A DNA stretch of 56,245 nucleotides from an uncultured Lachnospiraceae bacterium. GTDB lineage: Bacteria; Bacillota; Clostridia; Lachnospirales; Lachnospiraceae. The notes beneath the pieces were generated by a model. That model saw nothing but the letters and a program-made list of their open reading frames with translations, had not been told where the DNA came from and searched no databases. The DNA is taken from contig CAJUHQ010000004.1 of assembly GCA_910586095.1 (NCBI GenBank), positions 1 to 56,245 of the forward strand, read 5' to 3'. Positions 43,802-53,360 of this stretch are shown one piece after another (the first letter of the stretch is position 1; the number at the start of each line of letters is the position of its first letter). The position numbers and the translations under genes were made by a program.

Positions 43802-46309
43802 TTAATCTTTTTGTTTTCTGTTACAATATTCTTGATAGCTTATTATCTCGTTTGTTTCATACAACATCACTCTGCTCCTGCTCAAGTCAATTTTCTCATG
43901 TAGTATATCCACTTGCTCCGCGTCAAAAATGGTTTTGCTTAAATTTGCCCCGTTTAAATTTGCCCCGTTTAAATTTGCTCCGTTTAAATATGCTCCGCTT
44001 AAATTTGTTCCACTCAAATTTGTCCCTCTTAAATTTGCCCCATGTAAATCTGCTCCACTTAAATTTGCTCCTCTTAAATTTGCTTCGACTAAACCTGCTC
44101 CGCCTAATCTTGCTCCGTTTAAATTTGCTCCGTTTAAATTTGCTCCGTTTAAAAATGCCATTCTTAAATTCGCTCCGTTTAATTTTGCTTCGGTTAAATA
44201 TGTTATGCTTAAAAATGCTCCTCTTAAATTTACTCCTCCTAAATTCAGTCCATTAGAATGATTATGCTGCAAGTAGTCCATTATTTTTATATCAATGTAT
44301 TCCAATTTATCTTGCCACAAATGGAGCATTTCAAGCATATTGACAAATATATTATATTCCCGATGAAGGATATCTAATAGTGGTTCTTTTTGTTCCTTTA
44401 TAAAATAGTAAGTCATACCATCGTGTAACATTATATTAAAAATCTCTCTTGTAACTTCTGATAAATCATATTCTTTCATGCTGTCAAACTTATATTTTAT
44501 AAACTCAAGCATCTGCTCGGATAACTCTCCATATTTTAATAGTTCTCCTAATTTCCCTGCAATTTTTTCTTTAGACTTCAATTTATATATAGATTCATAA
44601 AAGTATATAGCAACAAAATACTCATATATAGAACGATGCACAAACTGTAGCTCATCTGTTCCTTTTCCTTCACAATGTCTTAATTGGAAAAAATTCCCGA
44701 TTAAAGTATCACTTTTTATAGCCACATCTTTTTGGTCCGATTCTTCCATCTCATTTTCGCAAATCTCTTCAAATTTTTCTTGTGAAATAATTGCTTTATC
44801 TGCATTATTTTCAAACATCCAAAAAGCAATTCTTTGAGAAATATGATGTATATGTTTTTTGATTTCAGGGTCATTAATCCTGTGTTCTACGTCATAACCC
44901 CTGTCATATATGCCTCCTCCTTTTAATAAAAAAATCTGATCATATATATCAACGATAGAATTACTTCTTTCAATATCAACTTCTAATGCCAATACCATAT
45001 ACAGTATAAGAGGAATCCCCATTATATCTTTCTTTTCAATAATTTTGTCAATCTCAATCTCCGAATTTTTATTAATTCTTGCCGAATCTTTGTTCATAAT
45101 TACTTCTTCATAAGTTTCACAAAAACTTCTTATCTGTGTTTCATCCCATGCCTGTAATGTAATATACTCAATTTCTTTTAACGTTTCCTTATCTACATAA
45201 TTTTCTCTACATGTTACAATAAGCGAAAATTTCCTCAAATAATTCTTCTTTTCTAATTCTTGATTCAATTTATGTAAAATTTTTTCCCTATTCTCCTTCA
45301 CAGATATCTCATCAAAACCATCAAGAATTAATGTCTTTCCCTCTAACATATTGTACTCTAAGTCAATAGTTGCAAATATCTCGTCTAATATATTATCATC
45401 CTGCCAATTAACACCCCCTAAATCAGAAGCAAACTGATACACAAGAATATCCTCTTCCTTTTCTACTATGTTAGCCATCATCCATGTAATCAGTGTACTT
45501 TTCCCTATACCTGGCTGTCCTAAAATCAGTAGCATTTTCTTTTTATCACTATTTATGTATTTCAACAAATAATTTTTCAATCTATCTGATGATTTGGTAT
45601 TGAATCCCCATATATAATGTGGCAAACATTCTTCTTTATATATCTCCCTCAACTTTATATTTATACCAGCATTTTCATCTTCTTCGTCAAAATCATTCAA
45701 GAATACATTTTCATCCCATTTATCAGCATATTCCCTTGCTCTATTTTTTATAGGGATTTCGTAATCCTTTGCCTCATTGTTCACTATTGCATTTATCTTT
45801 TTATCTATACTATCTATACCTTCTATCACATAATCTAATTTCTCATGTGTCTTTTCATCATTTCTATTGCTCACATCAAAACCTTCACGCACAGCTTCAA
45901 ATGTTTGTCCTCCCTGAAGCAAAATAATTTCCTTATATAAAATATCATTTTTATCCATACAAATTTCATGGTACAGTATTTTCAAAAAATCATCACATGT
46001 TTCAATAGTAACCTGTGCCGCAATAATCTGTAAACCTGCCCTTACATTTTCCTTATAGTCATCTCCACCATTCTTGAATTGCTTTAATATACTTTCCGCA
46101 GCGTCATATACCTGCTCTTTCTTCTTATATTTGTTGTATGGAAATTCATTCAAAGCATTTACTATTACCTGATATATTCTGGTTTCCATACTCTGACCGT
46201 CAGTTTTCCTATTTTTATTTGCTTCTATAATTTTTTCTTTTCCTATATCTATACAATATTCAGCAACCTTTAAGCCAAAACTTTTAAGTATATCTAATTC
46301 TGCCATCAT
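43802..46309 (-). CDS. NACHT NTPase with C-terminal pentapeptide repeats (bacterial NLR-like)
   Basis: About 835 residues from the ATG at 46309, with GGGGAG eight bases upstream; an earlier ATG at 46345 is unsupported. Residues 1-250 are helical and unrecognised. Walker A is GQPGIGKST (about 264-272) and Walker B LILDGFDEIS (about 327-336), the D-G-x-D-E form typical of NACHT. Winged-helix-like and helical parts follow (QFVHRSIYEYFVAIYF near 560). Residues 685-795 are about 20 pentapeptide repeats of A(N/D)LxG type, folding as a square beta-solenoid. NACHT proteins of this layout protect bacteria from phages, the C-terminus serving as sensor. The gene is very AT-rich and alone. Confidence 0.85.
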   Translation of the reverse strand: MMAELDILKSFGLKVAEYCIDIGKEKIIEANKNRKTDGQSMETRIYQVIVNALNEFPYNKYKKKEQVYDAAESILKQFKNGGDDYKENVRAGLQIIAAQVTIETCDDFLKILYHEICMDKNDILYKEIILLQGGQTFEAVREGFDVSNRNDEKTHEKLDYVIEGIDSIDKKINAIVNNEAKDYEIPIKNRAREYADKWDENVFLNDFDEEDENAGINIKLREIYKEECLPHYIWGFNTKSSDRLKNYLLKYINSDKKKMLLILGQPGIGKSTLITWMMANIVEKEEDILVYQFASDLGGVNWQDDNILDEIFATIDLEYNMLEGKTLILDGFDEISVKENREKILHKLNQELEKKNYLRKFSLIVTCRENYVDKETLKEIEYITLQAWDETQIRSFCETYEEVIMNKDSARINKNSEIEIDKIIEKKDIMGIPLILYMVLALEVDIERSNSIVDIYDQIFLLKGGGIYDRGYDVEHRINDPEIKKHIHHISQRIAFWMFENNADKAIISQEKFEEICENEMEESDQKDVAIKSDTLIGNFFQLRHCEGKGTDELQFVHRSIYEYFVAIYFYESIYKLKSKEKIAGKLGELLKYGELSEQMLEFIKYKFDSMKEYDLSEVTREIFNIMLHDGMTYYFIKEQKEPLLDILHREYNIFVNMLEMLHLWQDKLEYIDIKIMDYLQHNHSNGLNLGGVNLRGAFLSITYLTEAKLNGANLRMAFLNGANLNGANLNGARLGGAGLVEANLRGANLSGADLHGANLRGTNLSGTNLSGAYLNGANLNGANLNGANLSKTIFDAEQVDILHEKIDLSRSRVMLYETNEIISYQEYCNRKQKD
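43928..44256 (-). repeat. 15-base coding repeats of the pentapeptide domain
   Basis: About 21 tandem 15-mers of the form TTAAATTTGCTCCGT (plus strand), several identical or with one change, encode the pentapeptide units. They are not a CRISPR array: there are no spacers and the frame is open. Confidence 0.85.
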
Positions 46310-46416
46310 TTGTACAACTCCCCTCATCAATATATTTGCTTTCATTGTACTATCTTTTCAGTCACTTTCCAACCACTCCATGAAAAAGGAACTGAAAATC
46401 TCCAGTTCCCATTTTC

Positions 46417-47322
46417 TCACTTAATATGCTTATTAAACTTAAACCCAACCTTACGCAAATCTCTCTCCTGCTCTTCTGTCAAACTCCCATCCGCATACTG
46501 CCTGATCACCTCACTCACCTTCTCCCCAAGCGCATAGTTTTTATATCTATAACTTCTCCCGATCACAAACGGCTTCTCCGTTTTCCTGATGCACTCCCGA
46601 AGAAGCCCCACAAACCAATCCCATTCCGCATTCTTAATGTCTTCCCAGAACATCCCAATCTCTTCCAGCATATCGATTCTCTCTTCACTGATCCCATACT
46701 GCGAAAGTCCAAGGTATCTGTCCCTCTGCTCCTCAATCCATTTGCCGAGTGCAAACCCATCAGACGTAACATATTTCTTTGGAACAAACAAATGCCCGTT
46801 TGTCTCAAAATACTGCTTGGCATAGCTGTACCCCTGATTCCATCCAGTCACTTGCTTTGGCTTGATCCACTGCATCCCCATTCCTTCCAGTCGTGCGATC
46901 TGGTAGGATGAAAGCTCTCCCCTCTTGTACATCTTTTTCTGATAATGCACCCACTGGAACATGCTCACCCCATCACAGAACAAGGTTGTATTCGGCATAG
47001 ACAAGGTTCCATGCTCTTTGTAATACGCTTCCACTTCATCTGCCCTGCCAAGCCATATGCACAGGTCTTTCTGCGGAGAATCCGTAAGCTGCATCCTTAT
47101 CTTTAGCAGAAACCTTATCTCTTCTTCTGCCAACAGATTCTGGTCATATGTTTCCTTTAGTCCTGCCCATATCCTGCCGAGCGGATAACCGCCCGCTGAT
47201 ACGTATTCCTCTGGGATATGCAGGAATTTCTTCTGCTCCAGATATCCCGCATCCATTATGTAATACATGATTTCAAGGAGAAATTTCTCCCTGTCCTTCG
47301 GATCTTTTATATTAAACTGCAT
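46417..47322 (-). CDS. stand-alone helicase-associated (HA) domain protein
   Basis: About 301 residues from the ATG at 47322 (GGAGGG ten bases upstream). It contains at least three helicase-associated repeats, short helical DNA-binding modules usually attached to helicases: WLGRADEVEAYYKEHGTLSMPNT..., GWNQGYSYAKQYFETNGHLFVPKKYVTSDGFALGKWIEEQRDRYL, then EERIDMLEEIGMFWEDI. No helicase motifs are present. It lies about 165 bases after the TnpC-like gene on the same strand and may be cargo or an accessory DNA-binding factor of the recombinase module. Confidence 0.8.
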   Translation of the reverse strand: MQFNIKDPKDREKFLLEIMYYIMDAGYLEQKKFLHIPEEYVSAGGYPLGRIWAGLKETYDQNLLAEEEIRFLLKIRMQLTDSPQKDLCIWLGRADEVEAYYKEHGTLSMPNTTLFCDGVSMFQWVHYQKKMYKRGELSSYQIARLEGMGMQWIKPKQVTGWNQGYSYAKQYFETNGHLFVPKKYVTSDGFALGKWIEEQRDRYLGLSQYGISEERIDMLEEIGMFWEDIKNAEWDWFVGLLRECIRKTEKPFVIGRSYRYKNYALGEKVSEVIRQYADGSLTEEQERDLRKVGFKFNKHIK

Positions 47323-47488
47323 ATGCAATCTACCCTCCCTTCTCTTTTGATATGGAGGCAGCCACCTTAAATGCAACTGCCTGTTCACTTATTTCAATTT
47401 GTGACATATTATGTCATAATATTTTATTCTGTTTTATATTCTGTAGTTTCTGTTTTATAAGATGTCATAAAATAACATATTATTTTAA

Positions 47489-48064
47489 TCAAAGCAGCAG
47501 TTTTTCTGCCCTGCTCTTAAATTCATTCATATTCTGCGGCGTAAATTCGATAATGTTACTCTTGATCCCTTTTTCTTTCCGAATGTTTGGATTCTCCGAA
47601 TCAATGGCAAGCCTGTTGATCTGCGTGAACAGTTCTTCGATTTTCTTATCTTTCTCTTTAATGATACAGTTAAGCTTGTCTAATTTATTTTCATAATCTT
47701 TCTGCATCACCTTGACTGTCTTCGCCGCATCCTGATACCTGCTCATATCCTGCACCATCTCGATCAGCGTCTGTATCTGCACCGCCAGTTTCTCTTCATT
47801 GCCCTTGCAGGAAGTCAGTATCTGCTCCGCTGACGGGAGCGAGATACCTGTGCGTGCAGTCTCTACCTTCTGTATCTCCCTGTTGATCCTGTCTATTTCC
47901 TCTTTCATATTGTAAGTCCAGACATGTCTTTTGATCCCTGTGGCTGCCTCCAGTTCAAACAGCCTTATCGTCTGGTCGGGATGTTCTTTTGTGTACTGCA
48001 GCAGTATCTCCAATAACTGCTCTTTTGTATAGCCTGCGGGCCTGCCGCCTTTATTGTTTTTCAT
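47489..48064 (-). CDS. TnpC-like coiled-coil protein of the recombinase module (DUF6262-type)
   Basis: 191 residues. The N-terminus KGGRPAGYTKEQLLEILLQYTKEHPDQTIRLFELEAATGIKRHVW is a winged-helix-like DNA-binding segment. A long coiled coil follows (about 120-155, MQKDYENKLDKLNCIIKEKDKKIEELFTQINRL). This matches small accessory proteins that follow Tn554-type recombinases and set insertion orientation. GGAGG precedes the ATG, which overlaps the stop of recombinase 3 by four bases. Confidence 0.75.
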   Translation of the reverse strand: MKNNKGGRPAGYTKEQLLEILLQYTKEHPDQTIRLFELEAATGIKRHVWTYNMKEEIDRINREIQKVETARTGISLPSAEQILTSCKGNEEKLAVQIQTLIEMVQDMSRYQDAAKTVKVMQKDYENKLDKLNCIIKEKDKKIEELFTQINRLAIDSENPNIRKEKGIKSNIIEFTPQNMNEFKSRAEKLLL

Positions 48065-49707
48065 CTATTTTCCTCCTTATATTGGTATGAATCTAACACT
48101 ATCTTCTGATTTAATAAAACACTAAGCTGTAAAGCATTCTGCTGTAATTCTGCATCGTCTCTTAGGTCTATCTGCCCGATCAGGCTCTGCAGTGACTTTT
48201 TGACAAACGCCATATTCCTGTCATTTTCTTCTTTATAGTAGGTAAGCAGGTCTTCCGACACGTTTTCTGGAAAGAAATATTTACAGAAAAGACAGGATTT
48301 ATGGTTGCATTCATAAGGGATATTCTTGGAACTGCATCTTCCCTGCCCCTTTGCAACTTTGGGCAGGGCAAAATAATCAGCTCCCAAAAGTTCCTTCTCG
48401 ATAACCTTTTCTCCCATATTGACATCATTGGAAAGCCTTTTCAACAGGTTATTTCCCTTCATAAACTGGTTTAAGATGTAACTCTTTGCCGTAGTGATTG
48501 TTTCCAGATGTGAATAATATCCCACCTGTGCATCGAGCGTGTGATGCCCTGCGATCTGTGCTATGTATATGGGGTTTACTCCCTGCAGCATCATATTCAT
48601 GATCGCCAGATGCCTTGTATCGCCATAATAGATATAAGGAAGCTCCCTGTCTTTAGTCATACGGCTTCTGACCATTTTATAGTGGTACTGCCCTTCCACA
48701 ACTTCCTTCTGGAAGGCATGGTAATAGATATTCATTTTTTCAGTGATGAATTTCTGTCTTGTATTTAAGACTTTATTTCTGTAAATCATGTCACAGGTCG
48801 GCGGCGAGATCAGATAGATGCAGTCATCAATCCCGTTACAATAATCCACATAGTCACGGATCAGGAAGTATAGTTCCTCATTGATCTCAAAATCCGTGAC
48901 AATATCGCTTACCGCTAACTTTTTGCCAAGTTCTGTCTTTAATCTTTCAATCTTAAAGAAGTACCTTCCATTTCTTTCATAAATGCAGTCCCTCTTTAAA
49001 TTGTAAAACTCGACAGGCCTTGTGGGGATGGCTGTCGTAAGTTTCCACCATAAGATGACAGGGAACAGTCTGTATCTATCCTCTGAATCCTTTATCTTCT
49101 CCCAATAGTCGTTTATGATATAGTCAAAGATAAGGACGCCCTGAAAATCTGGAAGCTCCCTGTAATTGTTCTCTGCTTTCTTGATATTTTTTACCAGATC
49201 ATAATACAGCCCTGCATGGTCAAGATTGGAAAACTCCAGAAATTCTTTTATTGCAATCGCCTCCCGTTTTTTGTTTCCATTCCATGTTCCTATAAGCATC
49301 TGATAATCCTTCACATGATCAGGGTTAACGAAATCTGTATCTTCCATAAAGTGCTTTATATGCAGCAGCCTTTTTGTCACAGTGAGCAGCCTGCATTTCT
49401 GCACATACAGCTTTACCAGCAGATAATTCTTTACTGCTTTCTCCATCTGAGGATGCGCTTCCAAAAAGGAGAAAGATAGTCTCCTTGTCGGACTGTCTTT
49501 ATCTTCAAAGCATATCCAGAGGTCATCATCATAGGAATCGTTGAGAAATGCTCCTGTTCTTTTCAGTTCATGAAACATCTCTATATAGGTTTCCTCATCC
49601 ACATTGTTCATCTTATATTTGATGACCAGATATGACGACCTGTTCTCCCCGACATACGCCCTAACAGTCATCCCCTGTTTCTTTACATTGCTTCTATTTT
49701 CTATCAT
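48061..49707 (-). CDS. tyrosine recombinase 3 of the module
   Basis: 548 residues. Catalytic pattern: Arg in IPTRPVEFYNLK, Lys in RLKTELGKK, GDTRHLAIM (Arg-His, with the usual first His changed), His in AGHHTLDAQVGYYSH and its Tyr as nucleophile. The C-terminal 100 residues add a Cys/His cluster (CNHKSCLFCKYF), likely a zinc knuckle, a feature of Tn554-type TnpB proteins. GGAGG is placed eight bases before the ATG. It overlaps the end of recombinase 2 by 14 bases. Confidence 0.85.
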   Translation of the reverse strand: MIENRSNVKKQGMTVRAYVGENRSSYLVIKYKMNNVDEETYIEMFHELKRTGAFLNDSYDDDLWICFEDKDSPTRRLSFSFLEAHPQMEKAVKNYLLVKLYVQKCRLLTVTKRLLHIKHFMEDTDFVNPDHVKDYQMLIGTWNGNKKREAIAIKEFLEFSNLDHAGLYYDLVKNIKKAENNYRELPDFQGVLIFDYIINDYWEKIKDSEDRYRLFPVILWWKLTTAIPTRPVEFYNLKRDCIYERNGRYFFKIERLKTELGKKLAVSDIVTDFEINEELYFLIRDYVDYCNGIDDCIYLISPPTCDMIYRNKVLNTRQKFITEKMNIYYHAFQKEVVEGQYHYKMVRSRMTKDRELPYIYYGDTRHLAIMNMMLQGVNPIYIAQIAGHHTLDAQVGYYSHLETITTAKSYILNQFMKGNNLLKRLSNDVNMGEKVIEKELLGADYFALPKVAKGQGRCSSKNIPYECNHKSCLFCKYFFPENVSEDLLTYYKEENDRNMAFVKKSLQSLIGQIDLRDDAELQQNALQLSVLLNQKIVLDSYQYKEENR

Positions 49708-51556
49708 TCTGTATCTCCTCCAAAAATATCATGTTAGGTGTCTCTTTCTTGATCAGTTCGTTTATCTCTTTATAGTCAATATAAGTCTCTATGTATTCAT
49801 ACCCAAATCTGTCTATGGCTTCTTTTAAAACCATGATCAGCTTCCCGATCTGATAGGTAAGATTGATTCTGTCAATCACATCTTCCGCATTTGTTCTCCC
49901 AAACTCTGTCAAAAGTCTTTTCAGTTCATCCCCTGCCATTGCCAGCGAAAAGGTTGTGGGGATGGAATATTTGCACAGCATACATTTATCCTCTGTTGGA
50001 TAGGGGCACCTGCCGTTCATCAGGCAGGAGACATCCTCAGTCCTGCTCATCAGTTTTCCAGAAAAAAGGAGTTCCGTTTTCTCCTTTATCTCATCCTCCT
50101 GCCACGAATAGATCTCGTTAAGCAGCATTTCCCTTTCTTTTATGGTGCCATACAATGCCCCTGAAATGCTTTCCACGTTCCTTGCAGGAAGCGCTTCTTT
50201 CATCTGGACGATCAGCCCTGTATTTTCTTTAAATGTCCGCTGCTTGTTATCAGCCAAGTCGAGCAGCCTGTCATACAGCCATCCGAAAAATCCCCTGTCT
50301 ATGCTCTGTTTCCCCATACATACAGATTCATTCTCATTGTAAGTAGAGCGCAGATATACCTTTGTGATATTGGCATTTCCCATTTTGGAAGTCTTATGCG
50401 AGCGCATATAGGAAGTGAGTGTTCCTGCTTTTCCAGATAATCCAGCCATCCCACCCGCTGTTTCATTGAACATGGAGAGAAGTGTCCTGTTCGCTTTCAT
50501 ACTTAGGAAGTCCGTTTCCAGTCCAAACAGTTCCGTCATTTTCTTGGTATCCGCATAGAATCTTTCAAACAGCACAGCCTGTCCCTTTTTTCTTCTCCAC
50601 TGTTCGCAGATAATCAAGGCTATTGCCGTTGGAAGAAGTGCTGCCTGCGGGATATTGAAATGTTTCTTTGCACCTGTCTTCTGTGTATGGTACTGTTCCG
50701 CTGCCAGTTTCACTTGGTTTATGACCTGCTGTGCATCTGCTATGGAAAAAGCATTCTCTTCAAACCACTCCAAAGTATATTCAGAAACATCGATCAGGTT
50801 TTCCAATGCGGGGATATGCAGCACATCCGACTTTCTCCATGCGAGCGACATATGGAGCAGGGCATACAGCCACGACCTTGCATAAAAACAGTCTGCAAAG
50901 GCTTTTTCTATATGCCTGTCAATATCAAAGAACACAGCCGCAAAGGAAGCCCATTCTTCGGTGGTATAAAAGTCTGCTTCCCCTCTTACCGTTTCCCTCC
51001 TGAGCATACTCATCTCCAGAGTAAACTTAAGCTGCTCAGGCTTTTGGTTATAGATATATGTTAAAAACCAGACCGCATACTGTCTTGCAGCAGTAGTAAA
51101 GCTGTTATCCCTGATCAGTTCAACCAGTTCTTCATCGGAATACTCCGCTATCTCCTTATCCATTAAAGAAAGCATTGTCTTTAAAGCCTTAAAATGGTTT
51201 GCCATATGCCTTTTCAGATTTTTTCTTTTATTGATAAGATACCTCGTATATCCAGCGTACCGTCTGATCGTATCTGGAAATCTTTCCTGATAGTCCTTGG
51301 GAAGTGTCTTTACCAGAAGGTCATATTTTTCTTGTACCTGTTTTTCATGGAGGGCGTTATACTGCAACATCAAAAAATCTACAAACTTTTCACATTCTGC
51401 CTGTGCATCCTGCCCTTCACCAAAACAGTCCTGCCCGCCCTGATAGACCCTGTATTCTTCCAGTTTCTTTTCTAACACAGCATCTGCTGCACCCAGTCTC
51501 TTTTTATACTTTTCTTTGTATCTGTGCCTGATCTCCGTAAATGTCGGCTTCTGCAT
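49694..51556 (-). CDS. tyrosine recombinase 2 of the module, with degenerate active site
   Basis: About 620 residues from the ATG at 51556. The GGAGGAG ribosome site lies inside the longer frame that begins at 51586, so the shorter form is preferred. The catalytic domain is recognisable but eroded: Arg in SLAWRKSDVL, an Asn-Arg in MKANRTLLSM in place of His-x-x-Arg, and Tyr in LTSYMRSHKTS. A C-terminal Cys cluster (CLMNGRCPYPTEDKCMLCKYSIP) parallels that of recombinase 3. It may act structurally beside active partners. It begins one base after the stop of recombinase 1. Confidence 0.8.
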   Translation of the reverse strand: MQKPTFTEIRHRYKEKYKKRLGAADAVLEKKLEEYRVYQGGQDCFGEGQDAQAECEKFVDFLMLQYNALHEKQVQEKYDLLVKTLPKDYQERFPDTIRRYAGYTRYLINKRKNLKRHMANHFKALKTMLSLMDKEIAEYSDEELVELIRDNSFTTAARQYAVWFLTYIYNQKPEQLKFTLEMSMLRRETVRGEADFYTTEEWASFAAVFFDIDRHIEKAFADCFYARSWLYALLHMSLAWRKSDVLHIPALENLIDVSEYTLEWFEENAFSIADAQQVINQVKLAAEQYHTQKTGAKKHFNIPQAALLPTAIALIICEQWRRKKGQAVLFERFYADTKKMTELFGLETDFLSMKANRTLLSMFNETAGGMAGLSGKAGTLTSYMRSHKTSKMGNANITKVYLRSTYNENESVCMGKQSIDRGFFGWLYDRLLDLADNKQRTFKENTGLIVQMKEALPARNVESISGALYGTIKEREMLLNEIYSWQEDEIKEKTELLFSGKLMSRTEDVSCLMNGRCPYPTEDKCMLCKYSIPTTFSLAMAGDELKRLLTEFGRTNAEDVIDRINLTYQIGKLIMVLKEAIDRFGYEYIETYIDYKEINELIKKETPNMIFLEEIQNDRK

Positions 51557-51557
51557 A

Positions 51558-52730
51558 TCAACCAATCTCCTCCTTATAAAGCTCATTCAATATATGGAGG
51601 GCATTCTCATCCATCTGTTTCCTATCCGTAAGATAACTGAGCGCTGATGATAAGTTCTTATCACCTCTCCACGCCGCGATCTCCATGATATTATCTGTCC
51701 CCTGTGCGATGAGATTGCTGAATATCCCCCTGCATAAGTGGGTGGACCATTTATAGGTGCTCAGATATACCGCATAGCTTTTTGCATCGAAATTGTCAGA
51801 ATTTCTGAGTCTTTCTATGAATCTCTCTTTCAGGATGGAAAACCTCTTATAATAGACTGCATCTGTCATCGCCCTTCCGTCTGCATCCACAAACACAGCG
51901 GAACACCCTTCTTTTTTATATCTCTCCTTATGCTTATCAAACAGTTCCCACAGCAGGCTGTCATAAGCTGGCAGTACTGTCTGTATCCTGTTCTTCTTGC
52001 AGTGCGCGAGAAACGCGGTGGATACATCTTCCCTTAAATCTTTGTCTTTTAGGGTAAGCTGCATGGACTTCTTATCTCCCACAGTCGTTATCGAGATATT
52101 TTTATATTCAAGGGAAATAACTTCTGATTTCCGAAGTCCCCCAAAGCACTGTAGGAACACGCCTAATGCAATGTCTGGCACTTCATCCATTGCTGTCTTT
52201 ATAAATGTGTAGAGATATTCTGGTTCAATGTTGTGGATCAGCTCCGCATCCTTTCTCTCCCCTTCAATGAATCTGCCTGTAAATGGGTTTTCCAGTACCC
52301 TGTGTCCCTCTTGATCGGTGGAATATTCTAATTCTTCTTTTGGGACAGCTTTCAGTGCTTCTTTTTTATCGAGAAAAGCATAAAACCTCGTTAAGTAGTG
52401 GGCATACTCGCTCTGTGTCTTCTTTTGTGCCGTTTCCGTGATGGAATTTAAATAATCTATCCCATCCTGGATCGTCAGGGTATCTATGGTCCTGTTCTTG
52501 TGAAAAATGGCATAATTTAAAAATCTTGTTATGATGTCTGCTGCAAGAGAAACTGTGACTGGCTTCCTGCCTGCAAATTCATTTAAGAAATCTGAGAATG
52601 GGGAGATCAGATATTCCCCTGTTTCTGTATTGCAGAGCGCTACATAAATCCTCTGGATATTATGTACTGTTCCGTTTTCCGTCTGGAACTTATCTTTTAT
52701 GATTATCTTTTTCCATTTCATGTTATCCAT
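51558..52730 (-). CDS. tyrosine recombinase 1 of the module (TnpA-like)
   Basis: About 390 residues from the ATG at 52730, nine bases after GGGAGG; upstream ATGs (52739, 52796) overlap or precede that site. A SAM-like N-terminal domain (VSLAADIITRFLNYAIFHKNRTIDTL) precedes a catalytic domain with Arg in FGGLRKSEVISL, THLCRGIFSN (His-x-x-Arg) and Tyr in SSALSYLTD; the His before it is Trp/Arg (AAWRGD). It is the first gene of the module, as TnpA is in Tn554. Confidence 0.85.
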   Translation of the reverse strand: MDNMKWKKIIIKDKFQTENGTVHNIQRIYVALCNTETGEYLISPFSDFLNEFAGRKPVTVSLAADIITRFLNYAIFHKNRTIDTLTIQDGIDYLNSITETAQKKTQSEYAHYLTRFYAFLDKKEALKAVPKEELEYSTDQEGHRVLENPFTGRFIEGERKDAELIHNIEPEYLYTFIKTAMDEVPDIALGVFLQCFGGLRKSEVISLEYKNISITTVGDKKSMQLTLKDKDLREDVSTAFLAHCKKNRIQTVLPAYDSLLWELFDKHKERYKKEGCSAVFVDADGRAMTDAVYYKRFSILKERFIERLRNSDNFDAKSYAVYLSTYKWSTHLCRGIFSNLIAQGTDNIMEIAAWRGDKNLSSALSYLTDRKQMDENALHILNELYKEEIG

Positions 52731-53360
52731 TCGATTCATCCTCCCTTCTTTTGGACTGCATCTTTGAAATGTGTTATAAAACATTGAATTATACATAAAG
52801 TGATAGCAATTAAAACCAAATAAGAAAAATAAATATATGTATTTTATTTATTGAATCATAATAACGGATGCTATCTGTTTTTTTATTTATTTTAAACATT
52901 TAGAAAACCTTATTTTATCAGTGGTTCAAAGATTTTTTAGTTTTCTGCATAATTATCTTCATCTGAATGGTTTTATTCAGATGATTTATAATTCTTTGTT
53001 CATTTCTGATTTTAATAGAATTATGTCATTTGGAATCCCATCTGATATTAATATAGATTTTATCATTGAAATATATTTCTAACTTTTGCACTATACATTT
53101 GATATAGAATTTTTAATACTCCCTAAAACAAGACATAAAGAAAACATAACTTAAACGTACAATTTGACATTTACATCCTGTTCGTAAACCAAAGCTGATG
53201 TATAATTTGCTCCATTCTCATGCCCCTTTAAAATTCGAGGCAGAAGATTTTATGCTTACGAATTCTCGAAGGTAACATATTAAAAAACAAAACCATATAA
53301 AAGTCTTTTATATGGTTTTGCTTTTACCTAAATAATTATGAAATTTAATTTTAAAGGAAT
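52731..53360. other. AT-rich region upstream of the recombinase module
   Basis: No gene. It holds GATAGCA (52802-52808) inverted as TGCTATC (52869-52875), a perfect hairpin CATCTGAAT (52960-52968) / ATTCAGATG (52975-52983) without a T-run, and the terminator of the right-hand operon. One end of the recombinase-driven element probably lies here. Confidence 0.45.
53287..53319 (-). terminator. terminator of the right-hand ATPase operon
   Basis: Perfect inverted repeat AAAACCATATAAAA / TTTTATATGGTTTT with a three-base loop, followed on the minus strand by GTTTTTTAATA. Confidence 0.8.

Larger units (their letters stand above)
47489..52730 (-). mobile_element. Tn554-like transposition module (three tyrosine recombinases plus TnpC-like protein)
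   Basis: Four genes on one strand with overlaps of 4-14 bases or a one-base gap: recombinase 1, recombinase 2, recombinase 3 and a small coiled-coil protein. Tn554 uses two tyrosine recombinases plus TnpC; here a third recombinase is present. Element ends were not identified; they probably lie in 52.73-53.28 kb and on the 46 kb side. Confidence 0.7.

Noticed and set aside
43928..44256. Tandem repeats that could suggest a CRISPR array
   Set aside because: 15-base units run without spacers and translate cleanly into pentapeptide repeats in an open gene; the plus-strand frames there are shadows.
48061..52730. RIT (recombinase-in-trio) element
   Set aside because: The trio layout is similar, but the long second and third proteins with Cys clusters and the TnpC-like fourth gene fit Tn554 relatives better.
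52960..52983. Hairpin CATCTGAAT/ATTCAGATG as a terminator
   Set aside because: A perfect stem, but no T-run on either side and no gene ending nearby; left as part of a possible element-end region.
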